In this document: positions 47,892 through 56,915 of the stretch, one piece after another
Layout: every line of letters begins with the position of its first letter
How positions within the stretch are numbered: position 1 is the stretch's first letter
From: Alphaproteobacteria bacterium
Lineage (GTDB): Bacteria; Pseudomonadota; Alphaproteobacteria; Reyranellales; Reyranellaceae
DNA length: 64,000 bases
Assembly (NCBI GenBank): GCA_017307275.1
Contig: JAFKFK010000010.1
Location: forward strand, 124,001-188,000
Direction of reading: 5' to 3'
Made by a program: the position numbers and the translations under genes
Notes under the pieces: model-generated
What the model was told of the DNA's origin: nothing
Database searches by the model: none
What the model saw: the letters and a program-made list of their open reading frames with translations, nothing else

Positions 47892-49434
47892 GGCCCGCCT
47901 CCTGCCGACCGAGGCCCCGCAACGTGAAGCGAAAGACTGTGCCGCCACTGGCGGGCGTATCTACCCAGATCTTGCCGCCATGGGCCTCGACGATCGTGCG
48001 GCAGATCGAGAGTCCCAAACCCATGCCCTTGCGCTTGGTCGTCATGAACGGCTGGAAGAGATTCTGTGCGATCTCCGGCGCAAGGCCGCCGCCGGTATCG
48101 GCAACGCTCACCTCGACCATGTCGTCCGGTCCGGCCGCCGTCGCGATTTCGAGCGTGCGAGGTGGTTCGCTGTCAGCCATGACCTCGATGGAATTGCGGA
48201 TCAAGTTCACGAGAACCTGCTGAATCTGGATGCGATCCGCCAGAACCTGATCTGCCCGAGAATCGAGCCGGAAACGGACCTCGATACCGGCTTCCTTGAT
48301 TCCCACAAGAGCCAAGGTGCTCGCATCCTCGATCAGCTTGGGCAGGCTTTCGATCCGGCGCTCGCTCTCGCCGCGCGACACGAATTCGCGCAGGCGGCGG
48401 ATGATCTGGCCAGCGCGCAACGCCTGCTCGGCTGCCTTCCCGACGGCATCGCGCAACTGAGGCACCGGCTCTCCGTCCAGGCGATCAATCAGGCGCTGCG
48501 AGCCTTTCAGGTAGTTGCTGATCGCGGTCAGAGGCTGGTTGATCTCATGCGCCAGAGTCGAAGCCATTTCACCGAGGGCCGTGTAGCGCGACATGTGCGT
48601 TACTTCGGACTGGAGCTCCTTGAGGCGGCTCTCCGTCATCTGCTGATCCGTGAGATCGCGGATGAAGCCAGTGAAATGATGCCGTTCGCCGGCTTGCAAT
48701 TCGCCAACCGTGAGATGCATGGGAAAGGTGGTGCCATCCTTACGCTGACCGACGACGATGCGGCCGATGCCGATGATGCGCCGCTCTCGGGTCGACAGGT
48801 AGCGTTCGATGTAAACGTCGTGCTGTTCGCGATAAGGCGATGGCATCAGCATGCTGATGTTCCGCCCGACGACCTCGCCGGTGCTGAAGCCGAACAGCCG
48901 CTCCGCCGTCGTGCTCAGCGACTCGATCCGGCCCCGCTCATCGATGATGATCATGGCGTCCGGCACGGTCTGCAGGACCGACCTCAACCGCGCTTCCGCC
49001 GCTTCCAGGGCCTGCGCCAAGTGCGTACGGCCGACCTCACCGGGAAGAGCTGCGCCATGCAGCAGCCACCTCACCTCGCCGTCGGACGCCAGCACCGGGC
49101 TGCTGACCGCTTCGGCAAGCGACAGGCCCGCAACACTGCCGGTTGCGGATTGCGCCAGCAGCCGGCCGGGACTGTCGTTGCGATGCGGGAGCCGTGTCTT
49201 GCGTGCCGTTTCGAGGGATGACTTGAGAATGTCCAGGCCTGGCCCTGGCGCGAAGACCTCGTCGAGCGTCCGTCCGACCAGTGCCGAACGCGCGAGCCCC
49301 AGCGCGCCGCAGTAGCCGTCGCTTGCCGTGGCGATGCGTAGATCCGGCCCCAGGAGCAGTTGCGCATGAGCCGAGGCCGCAATGATGGCGGTGACGTCCT
49401 CCGACGATGTCGCGGATTGGGAGGGCTGACTCAT
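47881..49434 (-). CDS. fixL: oxygen-sensing histidine kinase FixL
   Basis: A 517-residue soluble kinase. A first PAS-like domain (about 15-125) precedes the heme PAS (about 150-262), where YREQHDVYIERY gives the proximal heme ligand His205 (His200 in Bradyrhizobium), and GIGRIVVGQRKDGTTFPMHL holds Arg225 (its Arg220, which contacts O2). The position of Bradyrhizobium His214 is Arg219 here. The HisKA phospho-acceptor is His296 in TLAHEINQPL; N- and G-boxes are NLIRNSIEVM and DTGGGLAP/GMGLGLSICR. O2 release would switch the kinase on. ATG 49434 is preferred over TTG 49497. Confidence 0.95.
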   Translation of the reverse strand: MSQPSQSATSSEDVTAIIAASAHAQLLLGPDLRIATASDGYCGALGLARSALVGRTLDEVFAPGPGLDILKSSLETARKTRLPHRNDSPGRLLAQSATGSVAGLSLAEAVSSPVLASDGEVRWLLHGAALPGEVGRTHLAQALEAAEARLRSVLQTVPDAMIIIDERGRIESLSTTAERLFGFSTGEVVGRNISMLMPSPYREQHDVYIERYLSTRERRIIGIGRIVVGQRKDGTTFPMHLTVGELQAGERHHFTGFIRDLTDQQMTESRLKELQSEVTHMSRYTALGEMASTLAHEINQPLTAISNYLKGSQRLIDRLDGEPVPQLRDAVGKAAEQALRAGQIIRRLREFVSRGESERRIESLPKLIEDASTLALVGIKEAGIEVRFRLDSRADQVLADRIQIQQVLVNLIRNSIEVMADSEPPRTLEIATAAGPDDMVEVSVADTGGGLAPEIAQNLFQPFMTTKRKGMGLGLSICRTIVEAHGGKIWVDTPASGGTVFRFTLRGLGRQEAGHGR

Positions 49435-49493
49435 CGATGCAATGCCTTTCCCGGCCACGATAGCATGGCCGGCGGCAACACCGACAAGACGGT

Positions 49494-49709
49494 TCAAGGC
49501 CTGATGAAAGCAAGGGGGCTGGCTTCGTCGAGATTATCGGCGGCGGCCGTCAGTTCCGCCGCAATGTCATCGTTCGAGCGGCTGCGTTGGAAGATCCGTA
49601 TCGCCTCCGAGAGGAAGCACCGCGCGACGACGTCATCGGAAATGCCCTTGGTACCAGCCTCCGCGAGGGCTGCTTCGACATGCCCGGCGACCAGTTGATG
49701 GGTGCTCAT
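49494..49709 (-). CDS. small hypothetical protein between hemN and fixL
   Basis: A 71-residue acidic helical protein (SDDVVARCFLSEAIRIFQRS and NDDIAAELTAAADNLDEAS) with no recognised domain. It is supported by a strong GGAAGGAGCTGACT ribosome-binding site and by its place in a tight minus-strand run hemN - this gene - fixL - fixJ. Possibly a small regulator or adaptor of the Fix system, but nothing in the sequence shows it. Confidence 0.65.
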   Translation of the reverse strand: MSTHQLVAGHVEAALAEAGTKGISDDVVARCFLSEAIRIFQRSRSNDDIAAELTAAADNLDEASPLAFIRP

Positions 49710-49724
49710 AGTCAGCTCCTTCCT

Positions 49725-51068
49725 TCAGATACCACGCGAATGGCGACCATCGACATGATGCAGGTGGTGATCGAACGCTGCGCAGACGAAGCGCACCAGC
49801 GGCTGCCCGCGTTCGGTGACAGTCAGCCTATCCCCGTCCCGTTCGACCAGGCCGTCATCGACGAGCGTCGGAAGCGCCTCGATCTCGGCCAGGAACGACG
49901 GCAACGACACCTGATGTCGGCAGCAAACCTCTCCAAGATCGACTGAAAAGGTACACATCAACCGCTCGATGATTTCGCCGCGCAGACGATCGGCGGGGCA
50001 GAATTCAAGCCCGCGCGCCGTCGCAAAGGTCGCGGCATCCATGAGGGACCGGTAACGCGTCGTGTCGGTGGCGTTCTGCGTGTAGCCTCGCGGCAGGCTC
50101 GATATGGCCGAGGCGCCAAGGCCCACGACCCACGGCCGTTCCTCGGCGACATAGCCTTGGAAGCTCCGGCGAAGCTGGCCGCGCCCCGCCGCCATCGCCA
50201 GAGCGTCGTCGGGGCGCGCATAGTGATCGAGGCCCACCTTCACATAGCCGCCGGCGAGCAACCGCTCCGACACGAGCGCAGACATAGCCGACCGCTCGGC
50301 CGCGCCTGGCAGGGCTTCGACGTCAATCAGCTTCTGGCGCGCCTTCATCCACGGTACGTGTGCATAGGCAAACACCGCGAAGCGATTGGGTGCCAGTTGC
50401 AAGGCGGCATCGAGCGTGCGGGTCAGCGTCTCGAGGGTCTGCCGCGGCAGGCCGTAGACGAGATCGATGTTGATGCGCCGAATGCCTGCTTTGCGCAGGC
50501 GATCGACCGCCACTGCCGTATCGTCGACCGACTGCAGCCGGTTGATCGCCTGCTGGACGTCGACATCGAAATCCTGGACGCCGAGGCTTACGCGATCGAC
50601 GCCGATTTCCTGCAAAGTGGCAACCAGGGCCTCGTCGCAGAAGCGCGGGTCGAGCTCCATCGAGGTCTCTTCGCCACTGTGTCGATCGAAACGGGCTGCC
50701 AGTTGCCGGGCAACCGACACGATCCGGTCCGCACCGAGTTGCGACGGCGTACCCCCACCCCACTGGATCGAACCGACACACAGATCGGGTGTCGCCGTCG
50801 CAACGAGGTCGATCTCCTTCGCCAAAGCCCGTGCGTAGGCATCGAGCGACTCCGGCCGGTTCACCGCCGACGTATGGCAGGCACAATACCAGCAGAGGCG
50901 GGCACAGAACGGAACGTGCAAGTAGAACGTCGCGCTTGTGCGAGCGAGATCCTGCAACCAAGTCCGATGCTCGACCGGGCCGACAGCGCCGTGAAACTGC
51001 GCCGCCGTCGGATAGCTGGTGTATCGCGGTACCGGACGGTCGTAGGTCGTGAGTGTACGGGCGTCCAT
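49725..51068 (-). CDS. hemN: oxygen-independent coproporphyrinogen III oxidase HemN
   Basis: A 447-residue radical SAM enzyme that makes protoporphyrinogen IX without O2, supplying heme for the cbb3 oxidase under low oxygen. The iron-sulfur/SAM cluster motif is Cys55-x3-Cys59-x2-Cys62-x-Cys64 in FCARLCWYCACHT, followed by the SAM-binding GGGTPSQL. The HemN-type C-terminal HemN_C domain (VDLGEVCCRHQVSLPSFLAEIEAL) is present, which separates it from HemW. The ATG shares one base with the stop of the universal stress gene, so they are co-transcribed from a promoter with a FixK box. Confidence 0.95.
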   Translation of the reverse strand: MDARTLTTYDRPVPRYTSYPTAAQFHGAVGPVEHRTWLQDLARTSATFYLHVPFCARLCWYCACHTSAVNRPESLDAYARALAKEIDLVATATPDLCVGSIQWGGGTPSQLGADRIVSVARQLAARFDRHSGEETSMELDPRFCDEALVATLQEIGVDRVSLGVQDFDVDVQQAINRLQSVDDTAVAVDRLRKAGIRRINIDLVYGLPRQTLETLTRTLDAALQLAPNRFAVFAYAHVPWMKARQKLIDVEALPGAAERSAMSALVSERLLAGGYVKVGLDHYARPDDALAMAAGRGQLRRSFQGYVAEERPWVVGLGASAISSLPRGYTQNATDTTRYRSLMDAATFATARGLEFCPADRLRGEIIERLMCTFSVDLGEVCCRHQVSLPSFLAEIEALPTLVDDGLVERDGDRLTVTERGQPLVRFVCAAFDHHLHHVDGRHSRGI

Positions 51069-51904
51069 CAGTGGGAAACGAACAAGGGAACAGTCATGCT
51101 GGACAGGAGCGTGCGGCTGGCGCCGCCCAGCACCATCTCGCGCACGCGCGAATGGCCATAGAGGCCCATCACGACCAGATCGACATCGTGATCGGCCGCA
51201 CGCGAGAGAATCACGCCACCAATGTCCGAATCAGCGGCAACATCGCGCTGGACGGTGACATCGACGCCATGACGCGCCAGCCAGTGCGCCACGTCGGCAC
51301 CTGGTTCCGCACCATGACCGTCGACCGAGGTATGCGGATCGACAACCAGCACGATGACCTTCTTTGCCATCCGCAAGAACGGGAGGGCGTCTGCCGCTGC
51401 ACGCGCACTCTCCCGGCTGGCGTTCCAGCACAGCATCACCCGTTCGCCGGGCTGCTTGCGGACGCCGACATGCGGCACGATCAGCATAGGCCGCCCTGTC
51501 GACAACACGACGGACTCCGGAAGATCGGAGGGCGTCGGGGTCTGGGCATCGAGATCGGTCTGCCCGACGACAGTGAGATCGGCATAGCGCGCCTGTATCG
51601 CGAGTTCGCTATCGATGAAGCCGTCGACGGCCCGCCACTCATGAGAGAGGTGTCGCCCCTTCAGCGCCTTGTCGAACGCCGCCCGCGCCGCCTCGGCGTC
51701 GGCCTTCACCCCGGCCTCGTAGGAGGCGAACAGTGAATCCATCGGCATGCCCCCTTCGAAGAAGACGGGAGCCTCGAACGGCGGGCGCGCATGTACTCCA
51801 ACCAGATGGGCGCCAAATCGCTGCGCCAGTTCTGCCGCAACGACAAGCCGCTGGCCAATCTTGGGCGCGGCGTCGCAGTGGACGAGGATCGTCTTGTATC
51901 CCAT
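51068..51904 (-). CDS. universal stress protein, tandem UspA domains
   Basis: A 278-residue protein with two UspA-like halves. The second keeps the ATP-binding pattern G-x2-G-x9-G-(S/T) seen in VVMGLYGHSRVREMVLGGASRTLLSS; the first (YKTILVHCDAAP ... VVGQTDLD) does not. Such tandem Usps are often induced by FixK/FNR under anoxia. It is the first gene of the unit with hemN (1-nt overlap). The FixK box TTGACCTGCGTCAA is centred 60 bp before the ATG. AGAGGAG is the ribosome-binding site. Confidence 0.92.
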   Translation of the reverse strand: MGYKTILVHCDAAPKIGQRLVVAAELAQRFGAHLVGVHARPPFEAPVFFEGGMPMDSLFASYEAGVKADAEAARAAFDKALKGRHLSHEWRAVDGFIDSELAIQARYADLTVVGQTDLDAQTPTPSDLPESVVLSTGRPMLIVPHVGVRKQPGERVMLCWNASRESARAAADALPFLRMAKKVIVLVVDPHTSVDGHGAEPGADVAHWLARHGVDVTVQRDVAADSDIGGVILSRAADHDVDLVVMGLYGHSRVREMVLGGASRTLLSSMTVPLFVSH

Positions 51905-51957
51905 GGCCAATCTCCTCTGGTGACGGTTCCTTCTGCCGTCTGTGCGCAACGCTTGCC

Positions 51958-51971
51958 TTGACCTGCGTCAA
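51958..51971. promoter_or_regulatory. FixK/FNR box between usp-hemN and SafE-like gene
   Basis: TTGACCTGCGTCAA is a perfect TTGAC-N4-GTCAA palindrome. On the minus side, class II geometry puts the transcript start about 20 bp before the usp ATG. On the plus side the centre lies 41.5 bp before the ATG at 52006, with TCTACT at 51994 as -10, predicting a leaderless transcript. Both genes may be activated. Confidence 0.8.
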
Positions 51972-52005
51972 GTCCGCGGCCGGGCCGAAATGATCTACTG
52001 CGGAC

Positions 52006-52743
52006 ATGGAGACGATTGTCCGGTTCCTGGCGCTTTGCGGTGACGGGCTGCAGACGGCGGCGGCAAATCCTGCCGGATTGCCTGTTGCCATGCTGCTTGC
52101 AGGTCTGGCCGGTAGCCTCATTCATTGCACCGGCATGTGCGGCCCCTTCGTGCTCGGCCAGGTCATTGCCGACGCGGACCGGCCGACGCGAGCAGGCTAC
52201 GGGGAATGGCATCGGCTCGCCGGAGCCGCGCTCGCGCCCTATCATCTCGGCCGCTTCACGACTTACGTGCTGCTGGGAACAATCGCCGGCGAGGCCACGG
52301 GCCTGTTCGCCTCGACAGCGGCATTCGGCTGGCTGTCCGGTGCATTGCTGATCGCGGCAGCGGCGTTACTGATCACGCAAGCGCTGGGGCTGTCGCTGGG
52401 CATCAACGGGTTCGGCCTACAGGCCTGGCTGTCGCGCCTCGCCGGGCCGCTTGCCGGCGCCTCCGGAAAATCCGCGAGATATGGCCTGGGGGTCCTGCTC
52501 GGCTTCCTGCCGTGCGGCTTGCTCTATGGCGCACTGGCCGCGGCAGCCGGCACAGGCTCCGGACCGAGCGGCGCCCTCGCCATGGCGGCCTTCGCGCTCG
52601 GCACGATGCCCGCCCTGATCGCCGTGGGTTGGGGTGGCCTGTTGATGCGCCGAAAGTTGCGCGGCGCAGGTCGATGGATGAGCGCTCCCCTGCTGCTGGG
52701 GAACGCGCTGGTGATGCTTACGTTGGCGAGTCAGCGCTTCTGA
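52006..52743 (+). CDS. SafE/TauE-like membrane protein linked to cbb3 oxidase
   Basis: A 245-residue inner-membrane protein with six predicted segments, of the UreH-like SafE/TauE (DsbD_2-related) group common in cco/fix clusters. Two Cys motifs are visible: SLIHCTGMCGPFVLG near residue 41 and GFLPCGLLYGALA near residue 170, resembling redox/metal sites of CcdA/DsbD relatives, and probably acting in copper or thiol handling for oxidase assembly. Little leader and no clear ribosome-binding site lie before ATG. Its 3' end overlaps the convergent DUF2189 gene by 26 bp. Confidence 0.87.
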   Translation: METIVRFLALCGDGLQTAAANPAGLPVAMLLAGLAGSLIHCTGMCGPFVLGQVIADADRPTRAGYGEWHRLAGAALAPYHLGRFTTYVLLGTIAGEATGLFASTAAFGWLSGALLIAAAALLITQALGLSLGINGFGLQAWLSRLAGPLAGASGKSARYGLGVLLGFLPCGLLYGALAAAAGTGSGPSGALAMAAFALGTMPALIAVGWGGLLMRRKLRGAGRWMSAPLLLGNALVMLTLASQRF

Positions 52744-53539
52744 CAGGGTCAGGCACGCCCTCGAAGCTCACGATGTCGCGGTAAGCATGCCATGTCGAAT
52801 GCGCCGCGACCGGCAACACCAGGACCAGGCCCAGGAAGCCCGGCACCATCGCCATGGTCACCAGCATGACGATCAACCCGGCCCACAGGAGCATCGGCTT
52901 GGGATTGAGCCTCACCGCGGCGACCGATATGGCGATGGCCTCGAACAGGTTCGAGCAGCGCCGATCCAACAGATAGGGGATCGAGAACGCCCCGATGATG
53001 AATGCCATTGCCGCGAGTACGGCGCCGATCGCAACACCGGCAGCGAGGAACGGAAGGCTGCGCGTCGCGTGCCACAAGAGATCCGTGAAATGGGTCCAGG
53101 ACGGAACGCTCTGCCAAGGGAAAACGGCAAAGAGCAGCTGTGCAATGCGCATCCAGGCGAGGTGCAGCAAGAGCAGCGCGAGGCCCATCAAGGCGATCTG
53201 GTCGGCATTGCGACGCCAGGCGCTCAGGGTGGCGTCGCCGTCGACGGGCAAGCCGGCTTCGAGCCGCCGACTGGTCTCGTAGAGTCCGACGGCAATGAAC
53301 GGTCCGAGAAAGAAGAAGCCGGCGCTCAGCGGCAATACCAGCGAGGGGTAGTCGAACCACAACAGCAGCGCGATGGCCAGCCAGCCCATGACGACGGGAA
53401 AAACACCGTAGGACAGGCTGATGAAGGGGACGGTCCACAGATCGTTCCAGCCGGCCGCCAGCCAGCTCCACGGCCGGTCGATCGCGACGCGCCGGATGCG
53501 TGGCTGAGGTCCGGGGAAAACCGCGATCGACTCGCTCAT
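52718..53539 (-). CDS. DUF2189 membrane protein
   Basis: A 273-residue integral membrane protein of the DUF2189 family with about six segments (WLAIALLLWFDYPSLVLPLS, IALMGLALLLLHLAWM, FLAAGVAIGAVLAAMAFIIG, MLLWAGLIVMLVTMAMVPGF). It begins FPGPQPRIRRVAIDRPWSWLAAGWNDLW, as in other members. Its genes neighbour cbb3 oxidase genes in many alphaproteobacteria, with no known function. It is divergent from ccoN and shares the FixK box at 53597, so it is probably co-induced at low oxygen. Confidence 0.87.
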   Translation of the reverse strand: MSESIAVFPGPQPRIRRVAIDRPWSWLAAGWNDLWTVPFISLSYGVFPVVMGWLAIALLLWFDYPSLVLPLSAGFFFLGPFIAVGLYETSRRLEAGLPVDGDATLSAWRRNADQIALMGLALLLLHLAWMRIAQLLFAVFPWQSVPSWTHFTDLLWHATRSLPFLAAGVAIGAVLAAMAFIIGAFSIPYLLDRRCSNLFEAIAISVAAVRLNPKPMLLWAGLIVMLVTMAMVPGFLGLVLVLPVAAHSTWHAYRDIVSFEGVPDPVRSADSPT

Positions 53540-53596
53540 GGCGCTTCACTCTCGAAATGCATGCGTCATTTGATATCGGCCTGGCCGACGCAGGCC

Positions 53597-53610
53597 TTGA
53601 CCCAAATCAA
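53597..53610. promoter_or_regulatory. FixK/FNR box between DUF2189 gene and ccoN
   Basis: TTGACCCAAATCAA matches TTGAY-N4-RTCAA exactly. Its centre is about 60 bp before ccoN, placing a class II start near 53645 with TAGGGT (53632-53637) as -10, and about 64 bp before the DUF2189 start on the other strand. It is the expected anaerobic control site of the cbb3 operon. Confidence 0.85.
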
Positions 53611-53663
53611 GGTTCTCCCGCGGCGATCTCCTAGGGTCCGCCCGACCTTCGCGGGGAGAAAGC

Positions 53664-55127
53664 ATGTCGAGTCAAGCAGTCCTGAATACCGGCCGCCCGT
53701 CCGCGCCGCGCTATGTCGAGGATGTGATCCGCGCCGCGGTCGTGCTGTCGATGTTCTGGGGCGTCGTCGCCTTCCTGGCGGGCGTCGTCATCGCCGCCCA
53801 GCTCGTCTGGCCACAGCTCAGCTTCGACAGCGAGTACCTGACCTTTGGCCGCCTGCGGCCGCTGCATACCTCGGCCGCCATCTTTGCCTTCGGTGGCACG
53901 GCGCTGATCGGCACGGCCTTCCACGTCGTGCAGCGCACCTGCCGCGCCCGCCTGTTCGGCGGCGCACCGCTCGGCTGGTTCGTGCTGCTCGGCTACCAGT
54001 TCTTCATCGTCACGGCCGCCGCCGGCTATCTGCTCGGCATCACGCAGAGCAAGGAATATGCCGAGCCGGAATGGTTCGTCGATCTCTGGCTGACGATCGT
54101 CTGGGTCGCCTATCTGGTTGCCTATCTCGGCACCGTGCTGAAGCGCGAAGAGCCGCACATCTACGTGGCGAACTGGTTCTATCTGGCCTTCATCATCACG
54201 ATCGCCGGCCTGCACATCGTCAACAACATGGCGATACCCGTGTCGATCACCGGCTCCAAGAGCTACGGCGTCTGGTCGGGCGTGCAGGATGCCATGATCC
54301 AGTGGTGGTACGGGCATAACGCCGTCGGCTTCTTCCTGACCGCGGCCTTCTTGGGCATGATGTACTACTACATCCCGAAGGCTGCGAATCGCCCGGTCTA
54401 CTCTTACCGGCTGTCGATCGTGCACTTCTGGTCCCTGGTGTTCATGTACATCTGGGCCGGCCCTCATCACCTCCACTACACGTCGCTGCCCGACTGGGCC
54501 CAGACGCTGGGCATGGTCTTCTCCGTCATGCTGTGGATGCCGAGCTGGGGCGGCATGATCAACGGCCTGATGACCCTGTCCGGCGCGTGGGACAAGCTGC
54601 GTACCGATCCCGGCCTGCGCTTCTCCGTCACCGCTGTCGGCTTCTACGGCATGGCGACCTTCGAAGGGCCGGTCATGTCGATCAAGGCCGTCAACTCGCT
54701 CAGCCACTATACCGACTGGACGATCGGTCACGTCCATTCCGGTGCGCTGGGCTGGGTCGCCTTCATCGTGTTCGGCACGCTCTACTACATGGTGCCGAAG
54801 ATGTGGAACCGGCCCGCCATGTGGTCGACGCGGCTGATCGGCTGGCACTACTGGATCGCCACCATTGGCATCGTTCTCTACATCACGGCGATGTGGGTGA
54901 GCGGCATCATGCAGGGCCTGATGTGGCGCGCCTACGACGAGCTGGGCTTCCTGCAGTACTCGTTCGTCGAGACCGTCGCGGCCATGCAGCCCTTCTACTT
55001 CATCCGCTTCCTCGGCGGGGTCTGCTTCCTGACCGGTGGACTGCTCATGGCCTACAACATGTGGCGCACGATCCGTAGCGAAGCCGAAGTGGTTTCCGCG
55101 CGTCCCCACCCTGCTCTCGCGGCCTAG
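53664..55127 (+). CDS. ccoN: cbb3-type cytochrome c oxidase subunit I CcoN
   Basis: A 487-residue, about 12-segment catalytic subunit of the high-affinity terminal oxidase. Conserved His ligands for the low-spin heme b, heme b3 and CuB appear in [44 protein letters not shown] and [14 protein letters not shown]. It reduces O2 to water at very low oxygen and pumps protons. CGGGGAGAAAGC precedes ATG, downstream of a perfect FixK/FNR box. First gene of ccoNOQP-GHIS. Confidence 0.97.
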   Translation: MSSQAVLNTGRPSAPRYVEDVIRAAVVLSMFWGVVAFLAGVVIAAQLVWPQLSFDSEYLTFGRLRPLHTSAAIFAFGGTALIGTAFHVVQRTCRARLFGGAPLGWFVLLGYQFFIVTAAAGYLLGITQSKEYAEPEWFVDLWLTIVWVAYLVAYLGTVLKREEPHIYVANWFYLAFIITIAGLHIVNNMAIPVSITGSKSYGVWSGVQDAMIQWWYGHNAVGFFLTAAFLGMMYYYIPKAANRPVYSYRLSIVHFWSLVFMYIWAGPHHLHYTSLPDWAQTLGMVFSVMLWMPSWGGMINGLMTLSGAWDKLRTDPGLRFSVTAVGFYGMATFEGPVMSIKAVNSLSHYTDWTIGHVHSGALGWVAFIVFGTLYYMVPKMWNRPAMWSTRLIGWHYWIATIGIVLYITAMWVSGIMQGLMWRAYDELGFLQYSFVETVAAMQPFYFIRFLGGVCFLTGGLLMAYNMWRTIRSEAEVVSARPHPALAA

Positions 55128-55137
55128 GAGACGCGCA

Positions 55138-55863
55138 ATGTTCATTCGTCACGAGGCAATCGAAAAGAACGCCATCCTGCTGGTCGTCCTGACCCTGATT
55201 ACGGTCTCGATCGGCGGTCTGGTGCAGATCATCCCGCTCTTCTCCATCGAGACCACGATCGAGCGGGTCGATGGCGTCCGTCCCTATACGCCGCTCGAAT
55301 TGCTGGGCCGCAACATCTACATCCGCGAGGGCTGCTACACCTGCCACAGCCAGCAGATCCGCCCTTTCAAGGATGAGGTCGAGCGCTACGGTCACTACAG
55401 CCTCGCCGCCGAGAGCATGTACGACCGGCCATTTCAATGGGGCTCCAAGCGTACGGGACCGGACCTGGCGCGAGTCGGTGGCCGCTACTCCAATGACTGG
55501 CATGTCGCCCATCTCGTCTCGCCGCGCGCCGTCGTGCCGGAGAGCGTCATGCCTGCCTACCCGTTCCTCGCGGAGAAGAAGCTCGACTACAGCGACATCG
55601 CCAAACACCTCGAAGCCATGCGCGCGGCCGGCACGCCCTATACCAACGAAATGATCGCCAACGCCCGCGCCGATCTCGAAGCGCAGGTCAATCCGGACCT
55701 CGATCCGACGGCGATGGAGAAGCGGTATCCGCGGGCAGTCGTCGGCAAGTTCAATGCCGACTCGACGGCGATCACCGAAATGGATGCGCTTGTGGCTTAC
55801 CTGCAGATGCTGGGCACGCTGGTGCGCTTCGGCGACATCCCGCCCGAGCGGCTGCGGCAATAG
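55138..55863 (+). CDS. ccoO: cbb3-type cytochrome c oxidase monoheme subunit CcoO
   Basis: A 241-residue membrane-anchored c-type cytochrome: N-terminal anchor ([20 protein letters not shown]), then one heme site Cys66-Tyr-Thr-Cys69-His70 in [15 protein letters not shown] and the axial Met likely in [11 protein letters not shown]. It relays electrons from CcoP to CcoN on the periplasmic side. Start set by AGGAG 7 nt before ATG; it begins 10 nt after ccoN. Confidence 0.97.
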   Translation: MFIRHEAIEKNAILLVVLTLITVSIGGLVQIIPLFSIETTIERVDGVRPYTPLELLGRNIYIREGCYTCHSQQIRPFKDEVERYGHYSLAAESMYDRPFQWGSKRTGPDLARVGGRYSNDWHVAHLVSPRAVVPESVMPAYPFLAEKKLDYSDIAKHLEAMRAAGTPYTNEMIANARADLEAQVNPDLDPTAMEKRYPRAVVGKFNADSTAITEMDALVAYLQMLGTLVRFGDIPPERLRQ

Positions 55864-55873
55864 GGAGACGGAC

Positions 55874-56023
55874 ATGACTCTCGAAGCGCTCGGCGAGCTG
55901 CTGACCTCGATCTGGACGATCTGGGCGATCCTGGTCTTCGCCGGCATCGCCTTCTGGGCATGGCGTCCGAAAAACCGGCGCCGGTTCGAGAAGGACGCCC
56001 GCATCCCGCTCAACGACGAATGA
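55874..56023 (+). CDS. ccoQ: cbb3-type oxidase small subunit CcoQ/FixQ
   Basis: A 49-residue single-span protein (LLTSIWTIWAILVFAGIAFWAW) with a basic tail (RPKNRRRFEKDA), the standard CcoQ form that stabilises the oxidase. GGGAGACGG precedes the ATG, 10 nt after ccoO. Confidence 0.93.
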   Translation: MTLEALGELLTSIWTIWAILVFAGIAFWAWRPKNRRRFEKDARIPLNDE

Positions 56024-56036
56024 CGAAGGACCGGCC

Positions 56037-56897
56037 ATGCCGACCAAGATCGAGAAGGATACGCTGTCGGGCCAGAACACGACCGGCCACGAATGGGATG
56101 GCGTCAGGGAACTGAACACGCCACTGCCGACCTGGTGGATCTATACCTTCTACGCCACGGTGGTGTTCGCCATCGTCTACTGTGCCCTCTACCCGTCCTG
56201 GCCGTGGCTGAACGGCCACGCGAAGGGCATGCTGGGCTACTGGAGCCGCGCCGAACTCACGCAGGAGCTCGATGCCCAGGCCAAGGCACGAGCGGGCTTC
56301 GTCGACCGTATTCGAACCACTTCGCTCGCCGATATCGCGAAGGAGCCTGAACTCTTCAGCTTCGCGATGGCCGGCGGTCGCTCGGCGTTCCAGACCAACT
56401 GCATGCAGTGTCATGGCGCTGGCGGCGCGGGCAGCCATGGCTTCCCCAACCTGGTAGACGACGACTGGATCTGGGGCGGCAGTCTCGAGCAGATCCACGC
56501 CACGATCGAGCACGGAATCCGCAATGCCGACGACAAGTCTCGGCAGTCGATGATGCCTCGCTTCGGCGTCGACGGCATGCTCACGGGCGCCCAGATCGCG
56601 GCAGTAACGGACTATGTGCTGAGCCTGTCCGGCAAGGCGCAGGCCACACCGGAAGGCACGCAGATCTTCCAGGAACAGTGCGCGGCCTGCCATGGCCCCG
56701 ACGGCAAGGGCAACCAGGAGCTGGGCGCGCCCAGCCTTGCCGATGGTATCTGGCTCTATGGCGGCAATCGTGATGCGATCTACCGGTCGATCTTCTACGC
56801 CCGCAACGGCAGCATGCCGCCCTGGGCCGGACGCCTCGACGAAGCGACCATCAAGATGCTCACGATCTACGTCCACGCGCTGGGCGGCGGCCGCTAG
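56037..56897 (+). CDS. ccoP: cbb3-type cytochrome c oxidase diheme subunit CcoP
   Basis: A 286-residue diheme cytochrome c: two N-terminal membrane stretches (WWIYTFYATVVFAIVYCALY main anchor), heme 1 at Cys122-Met-Gln-Cys-His126 and heme 2 at Cys215-Ala-Ala-Cys-His219, with Met ligands in SMMPRFG and GSMPPWAG. It accepts electrons from soluble or membrane cytochrome c. It begins 13 nt after ccoQ. Confidence 0.97.
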   Translation: MPTKIEKDTLSGQNTTGHEWDGVRELNTPLPTWWIYTFYATVVFAIVYCALYPSWPWLNGHAKGMLGYWSRAELTQELDAQAKARAGFVDRIRTTSLADIAKEPELFSFAMAGGRSAFQTNCMQCHGAGGAGSHGFPNLVDDDWIWGGSLEQIHATIEHGIRNADDKSRQSMMPRFGVDGMLTGAQIAAVTDYVLSLSGKAQATPEGTQIFQEQCAACHGPDGKGNQELGAPSLADGIWLYGGNRDAIYRSIFYARNGSMPPWAGRLDEATIKMLTIYVHALGGGR

Positions 56898-56915
56898 GCC
56901 GTATGCGGGCGCACC

